This document shows positions 1 through 12,868 of a stretch of DNA of 64,000 nt, in pieces (the stretch's first letter is position 1; each line of letters starts with the position of its first letter). The translations under genes were made by a program, and so were the position numbers. This DNA comes from Anarhynchus alexandrinus (lineage: Eukaryota > Chordata > Aves > Charadriiformes > Charadriidae), in assembly GCA_008711295.1 (NCBI GenBank), contig VUYV01000179.1, forward strand, positions 203,824 through 267,823, given 5' to 3'. The notes below the pieces were generated by a model. The model was not told where the DNA came from. It did not search any database and saw only the letters and a list, made by a program, of their open reading frames with translations.

Positions 1-1034
1 ACTCCCCTCCTCAGCAGGACAGGGGAGAGAAAATATAATGAAAGGCTCGTGGGTTGTGATAAGGACAGGGAGATCACTCAGCAATTACCATCATGGGCAA
101 AACAGACTCAACTTGGGGAAAATTATTTTAAGTTATTAACAATCAGATCAGGGTAAGATAATGAGAAATAAAAACTAAATTTTAAAACACCTTCCCCAAA
201 ACTCCCTTCTTCCCAGGTTCAACTTTACACCCTATTTTCTATACCTCCTCCCACACACAGGGGGATGGAGAATGAGGGTTGCAGTGAGTTCAGCACACAT
301 TGTCTCTGCCAATGCTTTCTCCTCAGAGGGAGGACTCCTCACACTCTTCCCCTGCTCCAGTGTGGTGTTCCTCCCTGGGGAGACAGTCCTCCATGAACTT
401 CTCCAACATTGGTCCCTTCCACAGGGTGCAATCCTTCAGGAACAGATTGCTCCAGCGTGGGTCCTTTACGGGTTCACAAGACCTGCTTCAGCTTGGGCTC
501 CTCTCTCTCCACAGGTCCGCAGGTCCTGCCAGGAGCCTGCTCCAGCACAGGCTCTCCATGCGGTCACAGCCTCCTTTGTGCATCCACCTGCTCTGGCGTG
601 GGGTCCTCCACAGGCTATGGGTGAATATCTGCTCCACCCTTAACCTCCATGGGCTGCAAGGCGACAGCCTGCCTCACCACGGACTTCACCACAGGCTGCA
701 GGGGAACCTCTGCTCCAGAGCCTGGAGCACCTCCACCTCCTCGTTCTTCACTGACGTCCATGTCTGCAGAGCTCTCACATATTCTCACTCTCGTCTCCCA
801 CTGCAATTGCCCTTGCACAGCAACTATTTCCCCTTCTTAAATATGGTATCACCAAGGCACTACCACTGTCACTGATGGGCTCAGCCTTGGCCAGCGGTGG
901 GGCCGTCTTGGAGCCAACTGGCATTGGCTGTATCGGACATAGGGGAAGCTTCTAGCAGCTTCTCACAGAAGCCGCCCCTGTACACGCCCCCCCCCCACTA
1001 CCAAAACCTTGCCACACAAACCCAATAAAGTACC
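1..1034 (-). mobile_element. ERV LTR-like dispersed repeat, copy A (truncated by window edge)
   Basis: A second, shorter copy lies at 49354-50073 and shares both outer ends: the CAGGACAGGGGAG block, CAAACAGACTCAACTTGGG-like text, and the ACCTTGCCACA block near the right end. Read on the minus strand it begins near 1016 with TGTGGCAAGG. It has a TATA-like TATTTAAG (836-843 complement), then a degenerate tandem array, then an A/T-rich tail. This order is what an LTR would show. From memory of bird genomes this is a common Neoaves LTR, but the family name was not verified. Similarity to copy B seems to run a few bases past the TG end, so the exact right border is uncertain. The open frames inside it are not genes. 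Confidence 0.7.
352..730 (-). repeat. Degenerate minisatellite inside LTR-like repeat A
   Basis: About eight units of roughly 36-80 bp each begin with a variant of CTGCTCCAGCGTGGGTCC, near 352, 398, 448, 484, 537, 588, 629 and 708. Each is followed by a variable middle such as CACGGGCTGCAG and a CCTTCAGGAAC or CCTGCCAGGAGC block. The array accounts for most of the length difference from the shorter copy at 49354-50073, which keeps only about three or four units. Confidence 0.65.
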
Positions 1035-1299
1035 AAAAGAAAAATTACAGCTGTTGATCCTTACAAGTTAAAAAACTAGCAGAAAAAGTAGAAATAGCTC
1101 CACCCGTAGAAGACAAGAAACATCAAAACACAGACTTAATCTATTTTTTAGCTTTTCATATGTTTAGAGGACTTTTTTCCAAAATGCATAGTTCTGTATA
1201 AAACCTCAACTTTCCACACACTTGCAAGAGAACTCAATTTAAAGGAGAAATTAGTGCAAAATATCTAAAGAATATCTTTAATTTTTTTGTGAATTAAGG

Positions 1300-1556
1300 A
1301 TGCTGTGGATCATAAAGGTTTAGATGAGCTCAAGGCAAGCCTGGACCAATTAATGGTAGAGAAATACATTGACAATTGATAAATGCAAAGCCAGTGGTCG
1401 TTTCTATGCAAGTACCTGGGGCTGGATCGATATTTATAGGAAGCTTAGTATAAACTGGTCCTGTTCTATCACTCTTCTCGAGGCATCTGTTTTTAACCAC
1501 TACTGCAGACAGGTTTCTGGTTTAGACAGGCTTTTGATTTGGGACAAGAGCGATTC
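1300..1556 (+). mobile_element. Old CR1-class LINE 3' fragment
   Basis: The order of recognisable but diverged blocks matches the 3' end of old amniote CR1/L3-type elements: GATGAGCTCAAG...CTGGAC, then ATGGTAGAGAAATACATTGA, GAGGCATCTG, CCACTACTGCAGACAGG, and a final GGACAAGAGCGATTCATG corresponding to the usual end of that family. This is from memory of the family and is not aligned. The small open frame at 1369-1560 lies in this repeat and is not a gene. A younger CR1 tail follows within about 12 bases. Confidence 0.45.
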
Positions 1557-1567
1557 ATGATTAGAGA

Positions 1568-1780
1568 TCAGGAAGCAATTTTTCACTATGAGTGTGGTGA
1601 GGCACTGGAACAGGTTGCCCAGAGAAGTTCTAGATGCCCCACCCCTAGAGGTGTTTAAGGCCAGGCTGGATGGGGCTTAGAGCAACCTGGTCTAGTGGGA
1701 GGTGTACCTGCCCATGGCAGGGGGGTTGGAACTAGATGATCTTTCAGGTCCCTTCCAACCTCAACCATTCTATGATTCTA
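1568..1780 (+). mobile_element. CR1 LINE 3' end, 5'-truncated
   Basis: The block GGTGAGGCACTGGAACAGG, then TGCCCAGAGAAG, GGTGTTTAAGGCCAGGCTGG and GGTCCCTTCCAACCTCAACC, closes with ATTCTATGATTCTA. This is the standard CR1 ending. Only about 210 bases of the 3' end are present, as usual for CR1, which inserts from its 3' end and is mostly 5'-truncated. No target duplication is expected or seen. Confidence 0.93.
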
Positions 1781-4700
1781 CGTTTTTGTGACATCCAGAC
1801 TCAGGAAACATCAGTTTTCACACAGTGGTTTATGCTTATCTAGAGAAAAGGGTATTCCATCAATGTGATGCATTTTAAAAGTCAAACCTAGAGTTTAATA
1901 TTCAACATATCCAAAGCATTAATATGTATGTCTTGTTCACTACTGCAGTATGTCCTAGAACTTTGCAAATAAGGACTTCCTCAATATATTCCTTGTTTGA
2001 AGTTACCTTTATTCAATATTTCTTTTTGTTTCAGTACCAAAGACTGTTTTTGACCAAATAGAAGGGCAAAGCAAAACTCAGCTGAATCACAAATCTGTCT
2101 GCCTGCTGCAGCATCCCCTCCCTGTTTTTCACTGGTTTTATGGAAGGTCCAAAACTAGGTCAGAAAAACAGCTTGGTCTAGGTAGAGTTCAGAGAAGAAA
2201 GTAACAACTATATCCATACATCAGCTTTCACTGATTAAGTTGTAAGTTTTACAAACTGCATTAGTGTTTGCATTCTGATATTGGTTGAAGGAATTAATTT
2301 AAGTTGGAAGATACTAATACTATCAAGAAACATGATAACTCCTTATACCTGAAGACACACCTGAATGTCATCGCATAGAACAGAGTTACAGTGATGCTTT
2401 CAAAGCAGACTCCCCACAAATTAACTGGCTTGGGTACAGATAACAGCCTAGCTTGAGCTGTATGTAAATCAGTTTTGATTTCAAAACCCAGCCAAGAACT
2501 TCATAAACATGCAGCGTGTTGTTTTATCTTGGCCTACACTCTTACCTTACCTACACTGTTACCTTCATTCAACCTAGCTAGTTTAAGTGGCTGCAGAGCA
2601 GATGTAACCTAAGACAGAATTGGATACAACAGACAAGTAACACAAGAAAGCAATCAAACAATCCTTATTAGCGACAATGAAATCAGGACAGCCGCTGTTT
2701 AACTACTGATGCACGTCTTTGAGGACTTCGTCGAAGAAAAAATTATTCAGGTGGACTTAAAAGACAACTATGTGTAGGTAAATATCGGTACAACCTCTGA
2801 TAAACTTCTACTGAATTTTCTAGATATAGTAAAAATCAAAAGTGACCAAATCTCAGGCAGATTTCTCTCTTTCTGGGAGGCTAATTAAATAGATGCACCC
2901 CCCGTTCTCCTTATAACTCATTGCTTCAAATATTTTAATATTGAATTTCTAAAAAGAAAATGGAAAATTACAAAAGCATGTCAATAATAATAATGAGCTA
3001 TATTTATAAGCCTTCTTTTTGCCAAGTGACTCAGGGCACTATACAGACAATTAAAGTCAAATTATAATCACACAAATTGTTATGAATGCATGTTATTAGC
3101 TAATTAGAGAAAAAATCTAGCCCCCAAAATTAGACTAAAAATAAACAAATTTGGCATTATTAAAAGCAAACAATAGAGCAAAACAACAAGTTGTTTGTCT
3201 TAGTGCTGTTTTAGGAAGTTTAAAGATACTTTTAATAATTTTTGTGATTTGTTTAACTTGTATTTTGTTGGGTTTTTTACCTTAAAAGACATCAGGCAGG
3301 ATTTTCAGACAACTCAAATTCTCATGAAATATTTATGTGCCTGAAACTTATCCATGGATGGAATAGAGAATGCTGACCCTAGGCAGCTGGGCTTTCTGCA
3401 ACATGTGCCAAAGAATAGCTTGAAAAATGCCTCCTCTTAACTAGAGAACAACTTAAAGTTGTCAGCAAGAAGGACACATTCCCTTCCAGAATTTGTGCGT
3501 GAAAATCAGGGCTGCCAACAATTGCATCTGTCCCGTCAAAACTGACATCCTGAAATTTTCTCCTCTATATGTTTTCAAAAAAAAAAATGGAGTCAGACTT
3601 CATTGCTGCAATGTACAGACTTTGTAAATATTGAAATTTTTGCTATGGAGGTAATTTACTCTGCTTTCTGGTGAGTTCTCTTCTGAGAAAAGATTGATCT
3701 ATGTTTGGACCTTTTCCAGAAAAAAGTGAGAATCCAACTAAATCTTCTATTCATTTTTACAGATGGCCACACTACTCAAGTTATGTTATTTGAAAAGAAA
3801 ATGTCTAGCATTTCGTATTGGGAAGAGCTTCGCATTTCTGATTTGTGTTAGATAGACTCTGAGCATGTTTACTGAAGTCAGGGCTCAGGGATTTAGGCAG
3901 GGTGGAAGATGCATTTCAGCAAAGTTTAAACATTGACAGCATCAACGTCTAACTCTGAGCTAGTCACCTGGGATCTTTCCATCGTCAGGGCGAAGAAGTA
4001 AGAACTTTGAGTGCTCATTTCACCTGATCTACTTAAATTTCAGGCACGCACTTCTCTTCATTGAAAAAAAAATGAACCTACTTCAGTTCCTTTCTGAAAG
4101 GGACCCCATTTATAAGGTGGTTTACCAGGACCAATAAAACCTAATTCATTGATGAAATCCACAGTCAGCTGTAGAGTATTAAACAATAAATACCCAAGAA
4201 AAAAGGATGAAAGCAGCATCGAGTGGTTATCTACTTATCTACTATGCCTTTGACCCAAACCCTAGTCAACTAAACATTTACCATTTCTAACCAATATTTA
4301 TTTACCCTGGTCTTAAACATTTACAGTGATGGAAATTATGTAATTGGTTCAGGTGATCTATTAACCATTTCATGATCCTTGCCATGAACCACTAGGACAG
4401 TTTTCCTCCAGTTCAACATAAATCTTCACCGATGGAATATTGTTTTTCAACTTATCTATGGTCACAGAGAAGACTTAATTTCCTGGTCTGCAGCAACCCT
4501 TCTGTTTTAATACTTCTACCATGTCTTCATTTGATCTTGTTTGTTACTTTATAATTGGAGACTTTCTTATTAACACCAAAATTCAAAATATTTTGGCTTT
4601 GTTACAAACATGAAAAAGAAGGAAAATATATTTAAAATGCTTTCACTGCCTTTAAATACTGAGGTTTTCAAAAACTTTGCCTGTTTTTTTTTCCATTCAG

Positions 4701-5100
4701 CTGAACGGATTTTACTAATGACAGTTTGACTGTCTTCAAATACTTTACCTTTTCTTATCCGAAGGAAGAAAGAGTCCGTTAGGTGGTCTGTAGAACAGTT
4801 GTTCATAGCAAGGTTTTATTTCGTTTTCCTTAAATCAAAGCACAAACACGCAAACATGTGGGGCAGCAATAAAGAAAAAAGATTTGAAATAAATTTCTGT
4901 CTATGGTATTGTCTTTCACATGAATGCAGCAGTTTGGGTAAAGTGGCTTTTTTGTGGTTTTTTTTTTTGGCTGCTGCCCTTTGAAAGTTCTCAGAAATTG
5001 TTGTTCAGTAGTGATACCATAATTTTTAAATACCAGATCCCAAATATCTCCATGAGGTGGGAAGAGGAAGAGAACCAGCCATATATTGCCTGATGACACT
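1781..5100. other. AT-rich single-copy DNA, no gene seen
   Basis: I see no coding exon, RNA gene or young repeat. Around 2975-3100 a stretch with ATGAGCTATATTTATAAGCC and CAAGTGACTCAGGGCACTATACA resembles the core of very old vertebrate repeats that carry a TTTATATAGCGCC...CGCTTTACA theme, but the match is too weak to name. Short open frames (for example near 4570-5099) have no recognisable content. Confidence 0.5.
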
Positions 5101-5714
5101 CAAACTGTGCTGGTATTGGCTGGGACAGAGTAAATTTTCTTCATAGGAGCTCCTATGGTGCGATGCTTTGATTTGTGACCAAGACAGCGTTGATGTTTCA
5201 CTTAGGTGATGTTTTAGCTATTGCTGAGCAGCGCTTACACAGCGTTAAGGCAGCGTTTTCTGCTTCTCACATTGCGCTGCCAGCACAAGGAGGCTGGGGA
5301 TGCACAAGAGGCTGGGAGGGGACACAGCTGAGGCGGCTGCCCCAGCTGACCTAAGGGATATTCCGTACCATATTACGTCGTGCTCAGCAGGAAAAGCTGG
5401 GGGAAGAAGAAGGAACAGGGAGATGTTTGGAGTGATGGCATCTTCCCAAGTCAGCACCACACGTGATGAAGCCCTGCTTTCCTGGAACAGAAAGCTAAAC
5501 ACCTCCCTGCCGACGGGAATTGGTGAATGAATTCCATATTTTGCTTTGCTTGCGCACGCAGCTTTTGCTTTACCTATTAAACTGTTTTTATCTCAACCCA
5601 CAAATTTTTTTGCACTTTTACCCTTTTGATTCTCTCCCCCATCCCACTGTGGGGGAGTGAGTGAGCAGCTGTGTGGGGCTGAGCCACCCATTGGTGTTAA
5701 CCCCAAAATCAAAC
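5101..5714. repeat. 5-bp target-site duplication CAAAC around solo LTR 1
   Basis: CAAAC occurs at 5101-5105 immediately before TGTGCTGG and again at 5710-5714 immediately after the LTR end. Perfect 5-bp duplications are a normal product of retroviral integrase. Confidence 0.75.
5106..5709 (+). mobile_element. Solo ERV LTR, copy 1 of the TGTGCTGG family
   Basis: The element starts TGTGCTGGTATTGGCTGGGA and runs through GATATTCCGTACCATATTAC, a poly(A) signal ATTAAA (5576-5581) and CTCAACCCAC to CTCCCCCATCCCACTGTGGG and a GTTAACCCC end. It is flanked by a perfect 5-bp direct repeat CAAAC (5101-5105 and 5710-5714), the expected target-site duplication, which also fixes both ends; the last LTR base is T instead of A. 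The TATA position of the family (compare the copy at 25047) reads AGGAAAAGC here, so the promoter is probably dead. No internal retroviral sequence is attached. Confidence 0.9.
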
Positions 5715-8700
5715 ATACATTAACTACTGAGGGGCGACAGTGTCGTTGCACTACAGGCAGAAGACAGTGCATTGACTGAAGTGATGCACATTTGATCCCA
5801 TGGACAGGCACAATGCCATTTCAAATTGACCCTTGCTAGGAATCGTGAAGTTCCTCCATCATTTTTTTATGTATCCCTACCTTAATGAATACAGCCCTAG
5901 ATGAAAAGAAAAATCAGGGTCTGTTCGCTAAAGTGGCTTAAGTTAATGTTTTCCTTCACAACTGGGTCAGCCTCAGAGCATGCATAGGATCAGTAGCAGT
6001 GATCAAAGTAACAACTTGTTTGCTTTCAAAAATGTACCCATTCCTTGGTAATATTTCAAAATAACTTTGTTTAACGCCAGTTACCACCATTTAAATCACC
6101 ATTAACGTAAATCTGTTTCTAGTGTATAATTTCTTCCATCTGATTTCTCTTGGGGTTCAAAAGAATGTATGAAGATAGGAAGATAAAGGGGAGGGAAGAT
6201 GACAGCTCCCTTTTAAATGCAACTTATTTCAGGTAAACAACTTGTGCTTTCACCATTTCAATGTTAAACATACACTATACTTTAACAAGCAATCAGGCCC
6301 CAAAAGGGAGAAGTAACTAAAGTCAAAAGAGACAGACAGAAAACATTTCAATAGCACTTATTTTTCCTTTCCATTTTTTCTCCCTTTCTTCTTGGATGAA
6401 ACTGATTTCATTTTCTGAGCCTGAAATTACCCCATAATCTCAAAGCCATTTCTTTACTTTGTGCTAGGACACAGAGATTGCTGGCTACACCTGTTCTATT
6501 TTTTTCACCTTCTGTAAAACAGAAGACTTGCAGGAATACTATTGTGACAAAGACTAAAAAGAAAGCAAGAGACAGAGCTGGTATACAAGTGCTGTAAAAT
6601 CTCGTGTGTGGTGTATGAAAATTGTATTACAGCATAGTCATTTGACTGGAAAGAAAACACGAGTACTGCGTCTGTGTTAAACTTCCCTTCAAAATAAGCA
6701 GTTAAACTAACTGCAATACAGCCCTGAAGCAGAAAGGATTTGGGTCCAAATTTTGGGGGGTATATAAAATGTCTTCACAAACAAGATACAAACAAGAAGG
6801 CATGAAGAGCTTGGTCTCAAGAAATGGATTCAAAGTACCTGTCATGGGTTGAGCAAGTGAGATACCTACTGTGTACCACTCAGACCCAAAATTAAGCGTA
6901 CATCAAAATGAAAAACAAATCAAAGGTCTCCATTTTGTTGCCCATTAAGAACCCTAAATAAAATGCCAATAGTGAACTTCACAGTAGTCATTAGTAGGGA
7001 GGGCCATAGCCTAGGACTTAGTATTGGAAAAAAGCACAGTCTCTGATTTTCCTTTGGTACAGTTCATGATTTTATTGTAGATCCTGAATAGTGAGGACCA
7101 TCTAGTCTTTATGTCCCGTTATTATGAAAAGGAATGATTACGGCTGTGCCAGCGCTTGCCTATTGGTATGAGGTAGAGCCCTAAACCAAAAATCATTCAC
7201 GCTGACATGGGGTGAGAGAAGGTGCTGTTTGGAGGAATTCCTCTTCTATCCTGTGTCCAGATTTCATCTGATAAACTCTCAGACATGACTACGGTACAAG
7301 TCTGGACAGCAATTCTTAACATCTTTCCATAATACAGATGTAAAGTGCAGTTATACCTCTGTGCTCAAAATGGGATTGCTGTCCCAGAGAAGGGCCTTCA
7401 GAAGATGAGTCAGCTTTTCCTAAAAAGAGAAAGACTTTTCAAAAGTTGACTTAGACAACTACTTTTAGGAAGAATAAAAAAATATCATGAATCATCACAC
7501 TGAGGTCTCTTTCTCATATCTTCACCCACTAAAGAGTGGCACTAAGAGAACTGGCTTAAATCAACCATCCTCCTTTTAGACAATTACAGATGAATAAGGA
7601 GAATCCCAGTCCTTGGCTGGATGCTCTGTAGCATTTCAAAGTCTACAAGTACAAATGCACCCAGCAGTTTAGAGAACAAGTCGACATGTGGAGGTGTTCC
7701 CAGGGTGACGTACTGCTTTCTGCAACTCTGTTTTGTTCCACTGGTGAAGTAATTTGGTCAGCTCTAAACCTATTTCCTTAGTTCTGGACATGAACTCAAC
7801 AGTCCAGGCTAGTGTGGTAGCCACCCACCAAACCAATCTATAGATTTTGCCCTAGCAATATCAAAATCTGCAGTATAAATGATTTGCACTATAAAGTAAG
7901 ACAACGATGTTTTATCTTACATAACTTTCCTATAACACGGCATGATGTATGGCACAGGCTTTGCATTTTCTGAACAAATCCACTGATGTCAATGAATCCA
8001 ATCATGTGAGAAAGACTGCAGAATTGGGATCACCCCTTTGAAACTGAATAGAAAATTAGAGACTCTTAGAGCCTCCTTAAGGAGTTTAATAGAGAATGAT
8101 ATCCTCATTTTAACAATTTATAGGATGGTTAAAAAAGCAATTTTAGAAAGACTCTCACTTTCTATTAAATTCTATAGGGTTTTTAGAATCATTTCTATGG
8201 AACTTGGTATTTCCATTTCTATAATTTATGTTCCTCTACAGTTCTGTAAAAGTTTCTTGTTTTATCCTTACTAAATCCACCAGGCTTTTCCAGAAGGATC
8301 TGTAGCTGCCTTTTTTCAATGCATTTAATTTTGGAAGAGCTGGGGGTTTTGTTTGTTTATTTTATAAAAAAAAAAACCACAACAAAAAAATCTGCTGTCA
8401 TAAAATTCAAATTGACCAGTAAAGAGTTAAGATAATTCATAGGCTTCCTCACTCCCACATTGCTGGCAAGCAGCTCCCGATTCAGCTGTTGGTAGACATG
8501 CAGCAACAATGTACACACAAAAATTAATAGCACTAGTTATAAAATAAGAAGAAAAAAGAAAAGGTCTCCATTATACTTGATACACCTGGGATAGCACAAG
8601 GTAAGATGTGCATAGCACATTGTGCATCATGCCTCTTATCTTAGATGAATGGCCAAAGCCTCCGGAAAGCATATGGCTTAAGCAAATTAAGAGAGTCTGG

Positions 8701-11700
8701 AGCTGTTTACTAATGAGGAAAAACCAAGCAAACAAAAACAAATGTATTAGTCCATCACTAAGTAAAGGGCACTGTATGACAGCAACAAAATAAACAGATA
8801 AATCAGTAAAACCCAGTAATCCTGCCAAATAAATCATAGTCTCAGTGACAATTAAATGTAGCTTACTTTGACTCATAAAAAGCGTCATGTCCTTCCAGGC
8901 TAAAAAAAGATTTTGTAAAACTTTCCATGCAATCAAGCTAGTTTAAATCACCTGAATTAGCAAACAATAGATGGCATTTCATATGAAAGGGAAAACTAAT
9001 TCAGCAGAAAGATCAAGGGTTGTTAAGGCTTCTTGCTTTCTCATATGTTTTTAAAAGACTAAGGCCAGGAAAGACCATTGTAATCAGTGATCAAGGGTCC
9101 TCACAGATTGTTAAGCCCATGTGTGAAGTAAGCATCCGTACAAGCAGCAGACTGACACTTGTTCAACACAGCCAGGCATTGGTCTGAGCTCTTCAGTGGA
9201 TTCCTATCAACCTCTCCGTAATAAATCCCCCCCTATTTAGACTGTCCACTAAGTTCTAACGCTAGGAGTCACGGCAAGGAACATGAAAATATTGTATTTT
9301 AGGAATTAAGGTTTCATACTAGTACTGAAAGTAAACTGGGAGTCAAACCAAGCTCTGATGCCCAAGGTAGTCAACAGATCTGTTTGACACCCGGTTACTT
9401 TATCTTCTGTCTGCAGGGCAGCATATGGGTTTATGCAAGCTGAGTACATTTCTCCAAAAGCCTTCTGGTTAATAAAACACTTGATTTTCATGGACCAAGT
9501 GTCATAAGCAAATTTAAATCTTCAGAATATACCTTATTATCATATTCAAAGTGGAGCTATTCAATCCAGTCAGAGTTCAGAAAACCAGTAAAAATATTAT
9601 GTCTCCATGTTGGGCCCAAGATAGCTTTTTACTACAGATGTGACTGAAAGCATATTGTGAATGTGCTATTAATACATTATTCTGGTATATGCTCTCTAAT
9701 GTTTGCAGGGAAAAAAAAAGACTGATATTACTCTGCATAAGCTTGGAAATATGTCTTTATCATCTGAGGTGCTTACTTTTTTACCTTCAGCTACCAGCTT
9801 TGAACTTGCTCTGAACAGCAAGGTGAGAGAAGAGTTTAGCTTTGTTTTCTTAAAGTACAGAAATTTCTGTCAGTTTGGAACACAGCAGTCTTACTGGCTT
9901 ACCCCCTCCACCACAATATTTTTTACATAGATTCTTTCAGGAATGCAAGAATGCCAGATTATACCTATCCTTCTACAGCACTGAAGTTGTTTCCTGAGAT
10001 ATAGAATAGTGGAGTTAGAAAGTACTATTTTTTTCATTTTTCAAAACCTTGAAAAAAATGGTCAATCAGAAATTATGGCATTAATTTCTCAACTGCTATC
10101 TTGTTGGACATTGCTCTATGGAACGATAATAAAGTCAGATTTCTTGCCAAGACATCATTTCCCAACGGAGACAATCATGGTGAAGATGTTCTGGGAGGAA
10201 AGGAAGAGTGCTTAAGAAAAATGAATAGATGGATACTGCCAGAATGCAGTTCTAAATAAGCGTGCTAAGTCTGCGTCATATAATACACCTTCACGGTCCT
10301 AAGCAGACTCTGATATTTTTAATTGATTTAGTGACATGTTTGAAAGATGTGGACTTCTTTGCTGCAGTAAACCTTTTGTAGATACAAGCAGTGGGAAATG
10401 AAATGCAAAGTTATGTTCAACATGAGAGCCACAGAGTCCCTACCCTACATTAAAATTACTATAATGGTAATGCTGCCCGTTAAAAAGACAGAGAAATAAA
10501 AATGAAACAAACAAATGAAAACCACACAGAAATTTTTCTTTCCTTACAGAAACAAAGAATTTTCATGAGGGAGTCAGTTAAAAAGAAAATTGGCTAGAAT
10601 TACTCATGAATGGAGATACTGACAGAGAAAACAGGAAAGTTAGGAAACTGATGATCGACCCTGAACTAAAGTTTAACACCAAATTTAGAAATAACTGTTG
10701 GTTATGAATGATGTCTTCTTATCTGGAATGTGGGATTTCCAGCAACAATTCAGTTTAAAAAGCGGAAACTGTTGTTCTGATTTGTAATGGCTTAGGAGTT
10801 AGTGCCAGGTCTCAATATACGATTCCAAAGTTTTTCCAAAGAGTTGGGAGCCTGGTTTAGCAATCTCCTCCTTCGCTGTTGCACACAGAGCCTACTTAGC
10901 TGGTGAGATCTAGCAGGAGAACAACGTAAGATTTTGGACTGAGTCTTTATGTAATGCCTTTCTGGGAAAAGAAGTTCACTGTTGCTTTTCACTATTGTTC
11001 TACTGCCTCAGAACTCTAAAGAGAGATAATTATTTGGACACTGCTGAATTGCTCAGAATGCGTACATCGCTGAGCAAAAACTGACTTGACTCTTTCCTTT
11101 TGGAAAGCTTGGTGAGAATAATTATCTAATTTACAGACACTGCAGAAAATGACTATAATAAATGATGGTCCCTGTTCAGAACGGAATGCATCATACAGCT
11201 AGATTAAAATATAGTTAATTGTACAGAATGAGGGAGGTGTAGGGGGACAGAAATAGGATGCAATTTACAAAAGAGAAAACATGCTTTAGAGATGCATCTC
11301 TAAAATACATATCTAAATATAGAGTGATGATAGACAAGAAAACTAAACCCACAGATTTGAATATCTTTGTGGCTTGAAATCCATGTCCAAACTATACAGC
11401 TGGTGCTCATCTCTAACAGGAAATGTCATTTGTAAACTTTTAGTACCATCTGATTTTAAGGGCCAACTCATCACAACTGAGTTATAATCAAGTATGTAAC
11501 ATTTATTTCCCTTTCTTTTGTTAAGATTACAGTTCAGAATAATAAAGGGTAGAAAAAATAGGGGGAAATATAGAAGTAGTCAAACAGCAACCACATACTT
11601 AGAGAAAATGGATTGCATGGAATATAAACATTTGATCTTCACAAGACTTCCATACACTATACCTAGAACAAATATCCATCTATCTGAATATTCTTAAGAC

Positions 11701-12532
11701 TTACTGTCAATTAATATTTTGCCCAGGTTCTGTAAAACTGAAAGAAGTGATAAATTGTCTAAAGCTGTGAACAGTTTCAATACCAATGTCAGGCTTCCTA
11801 AGTGGTAATTTTCTCGTGATTCTGGCCATGAGAATAATAACATAACATAAATTCACAACATTGAAAGTTTCAATCTGCTGTCAGCAGAAAACTAAGGTTC
11901 CTAGAGTAACTATACAAGGATTTTAAATACAAAAGTGAACACCTGATTCAGACACCCTAGATAATACAGCACATTTTCATTAAGAAAACACAGAAACACC
12001 ACTGTCCTTGATAATTAGGTGAAAACTTATGTGGAGTAATTAGAGGCAAAGGTCAGCTAATGCAACAAGAAATCAAAGGATTTAGCCACATCTCTGAATA
12101 CAACTCTCAGTGAATCTGAGGACTCATAATATCAGCAATTTTTAAATAATAAACCAAGAATACTACATGACCAACTCAGTGCAGTATGGACTTTGGAAAG
12201 GGATTCTGTACACAGAAGGAAATTTCATATCCCACATTCACACACCTTCTCATGTAATCTGGCTTCAGAGCCTGTGAGCACCAGTACAAGTACAGCCTGC
12301 ACGCTTTACAACTATTCCTGAATGAAATCTGAAAGACTTTAGACAAGAATACAGTGATTCTTCTAAGCACAAGTACCCTTACATTACTGGACTTATATTT
12401 AATTTCTCTCCATTTACATAGCTTTCTTACGAATTAGCATTAGTGAGAAACAAAACGAAGGGGGAGAACAAGAGGAGAGAAGAACTGGTTGGATTTTCAA
12501 GGAACATGTTCAAAGCATTCATGGTTCTGACC
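5715..12532. other. Long AT-rich stretch without a recognisable gene
   Basis: No family I know is visible. The longest open frame (8571-8936, minus, 121 codons) is rich in hydrophobic residues, but this is what AT-rich DNA gives by chance. It has no start context, splice signal or domain that I recognise. At 8341-8392 a GTTTGTTTATTTTATA run is followed by an A-rich run with ACCACAACAAA, an imperfect inverted low-complexity patch. Confidence 0.5.
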
Positions 12533-12868
12533 AATCATAGAATCATAGAATGGTTTAGGTTGGAAAGGACCTTGAAGATCATCGAGTTCCAACCCCCCTG
12601 CCATAGGCAGGGACGCTTCCCACTAGACCAGGTTGCCCAGGGCCACATCCAGCCTGGCCTTGAACACCTCCAGGGATGGGGCCTCAACAGCCTCTCTGGG
12701 CAAACTGTTCCAGTGCCTTACCACCCTCAAAGTGAAAAACTTCTTCCTCATGTTCAATCTAAACCTGCCCTCTTCCAGTTTGAAGCCATTCCCCCTCGTC
12801 CTATCACTACATGCCCGAGTAAAAAGTCCTTCCCCAGCTCTCCTGTAGGCCCCCTTTAGGTACTGGAA
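12533..12868 (-). mobile_element. CR1 LINE 3' end, minus strand
   Basis: Read on the plus strand it opens with AATCATAGAATCATAGAATGG (the reversed CR1 3' tail), then GGTTGGAAAGGACCTTGAAG, CAGGTTGCCCAGGGCCACAT, TCCAGCCTGGCCTTGAACAC and CTCTCTGGGCAAACTGTTCC, ending near CCCCCTTTAGGTACTGGAA. The sequence is close to the usual young CR1 form, so it is one of the less diverged copies here. The open frames at 12443-12859 are readings through the repeat in the wrong sense. Confidence 0.95.

Noticed and set aside
272..875. Overlapping open frames of up to 191 codons on both strands
   Set aside because: They lie in the tandem array of an LTR-like repeat, whose period keeps several frames open; no domain is visible.
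8571..8936. Hydrophobic 121-codon minus-strand frame, membrane-protein-like
   Set aside because: AT-rich DNA often gives leucine/phenylalanine/isoleucine-rich chance frames; no family, start context or splice site supports it.
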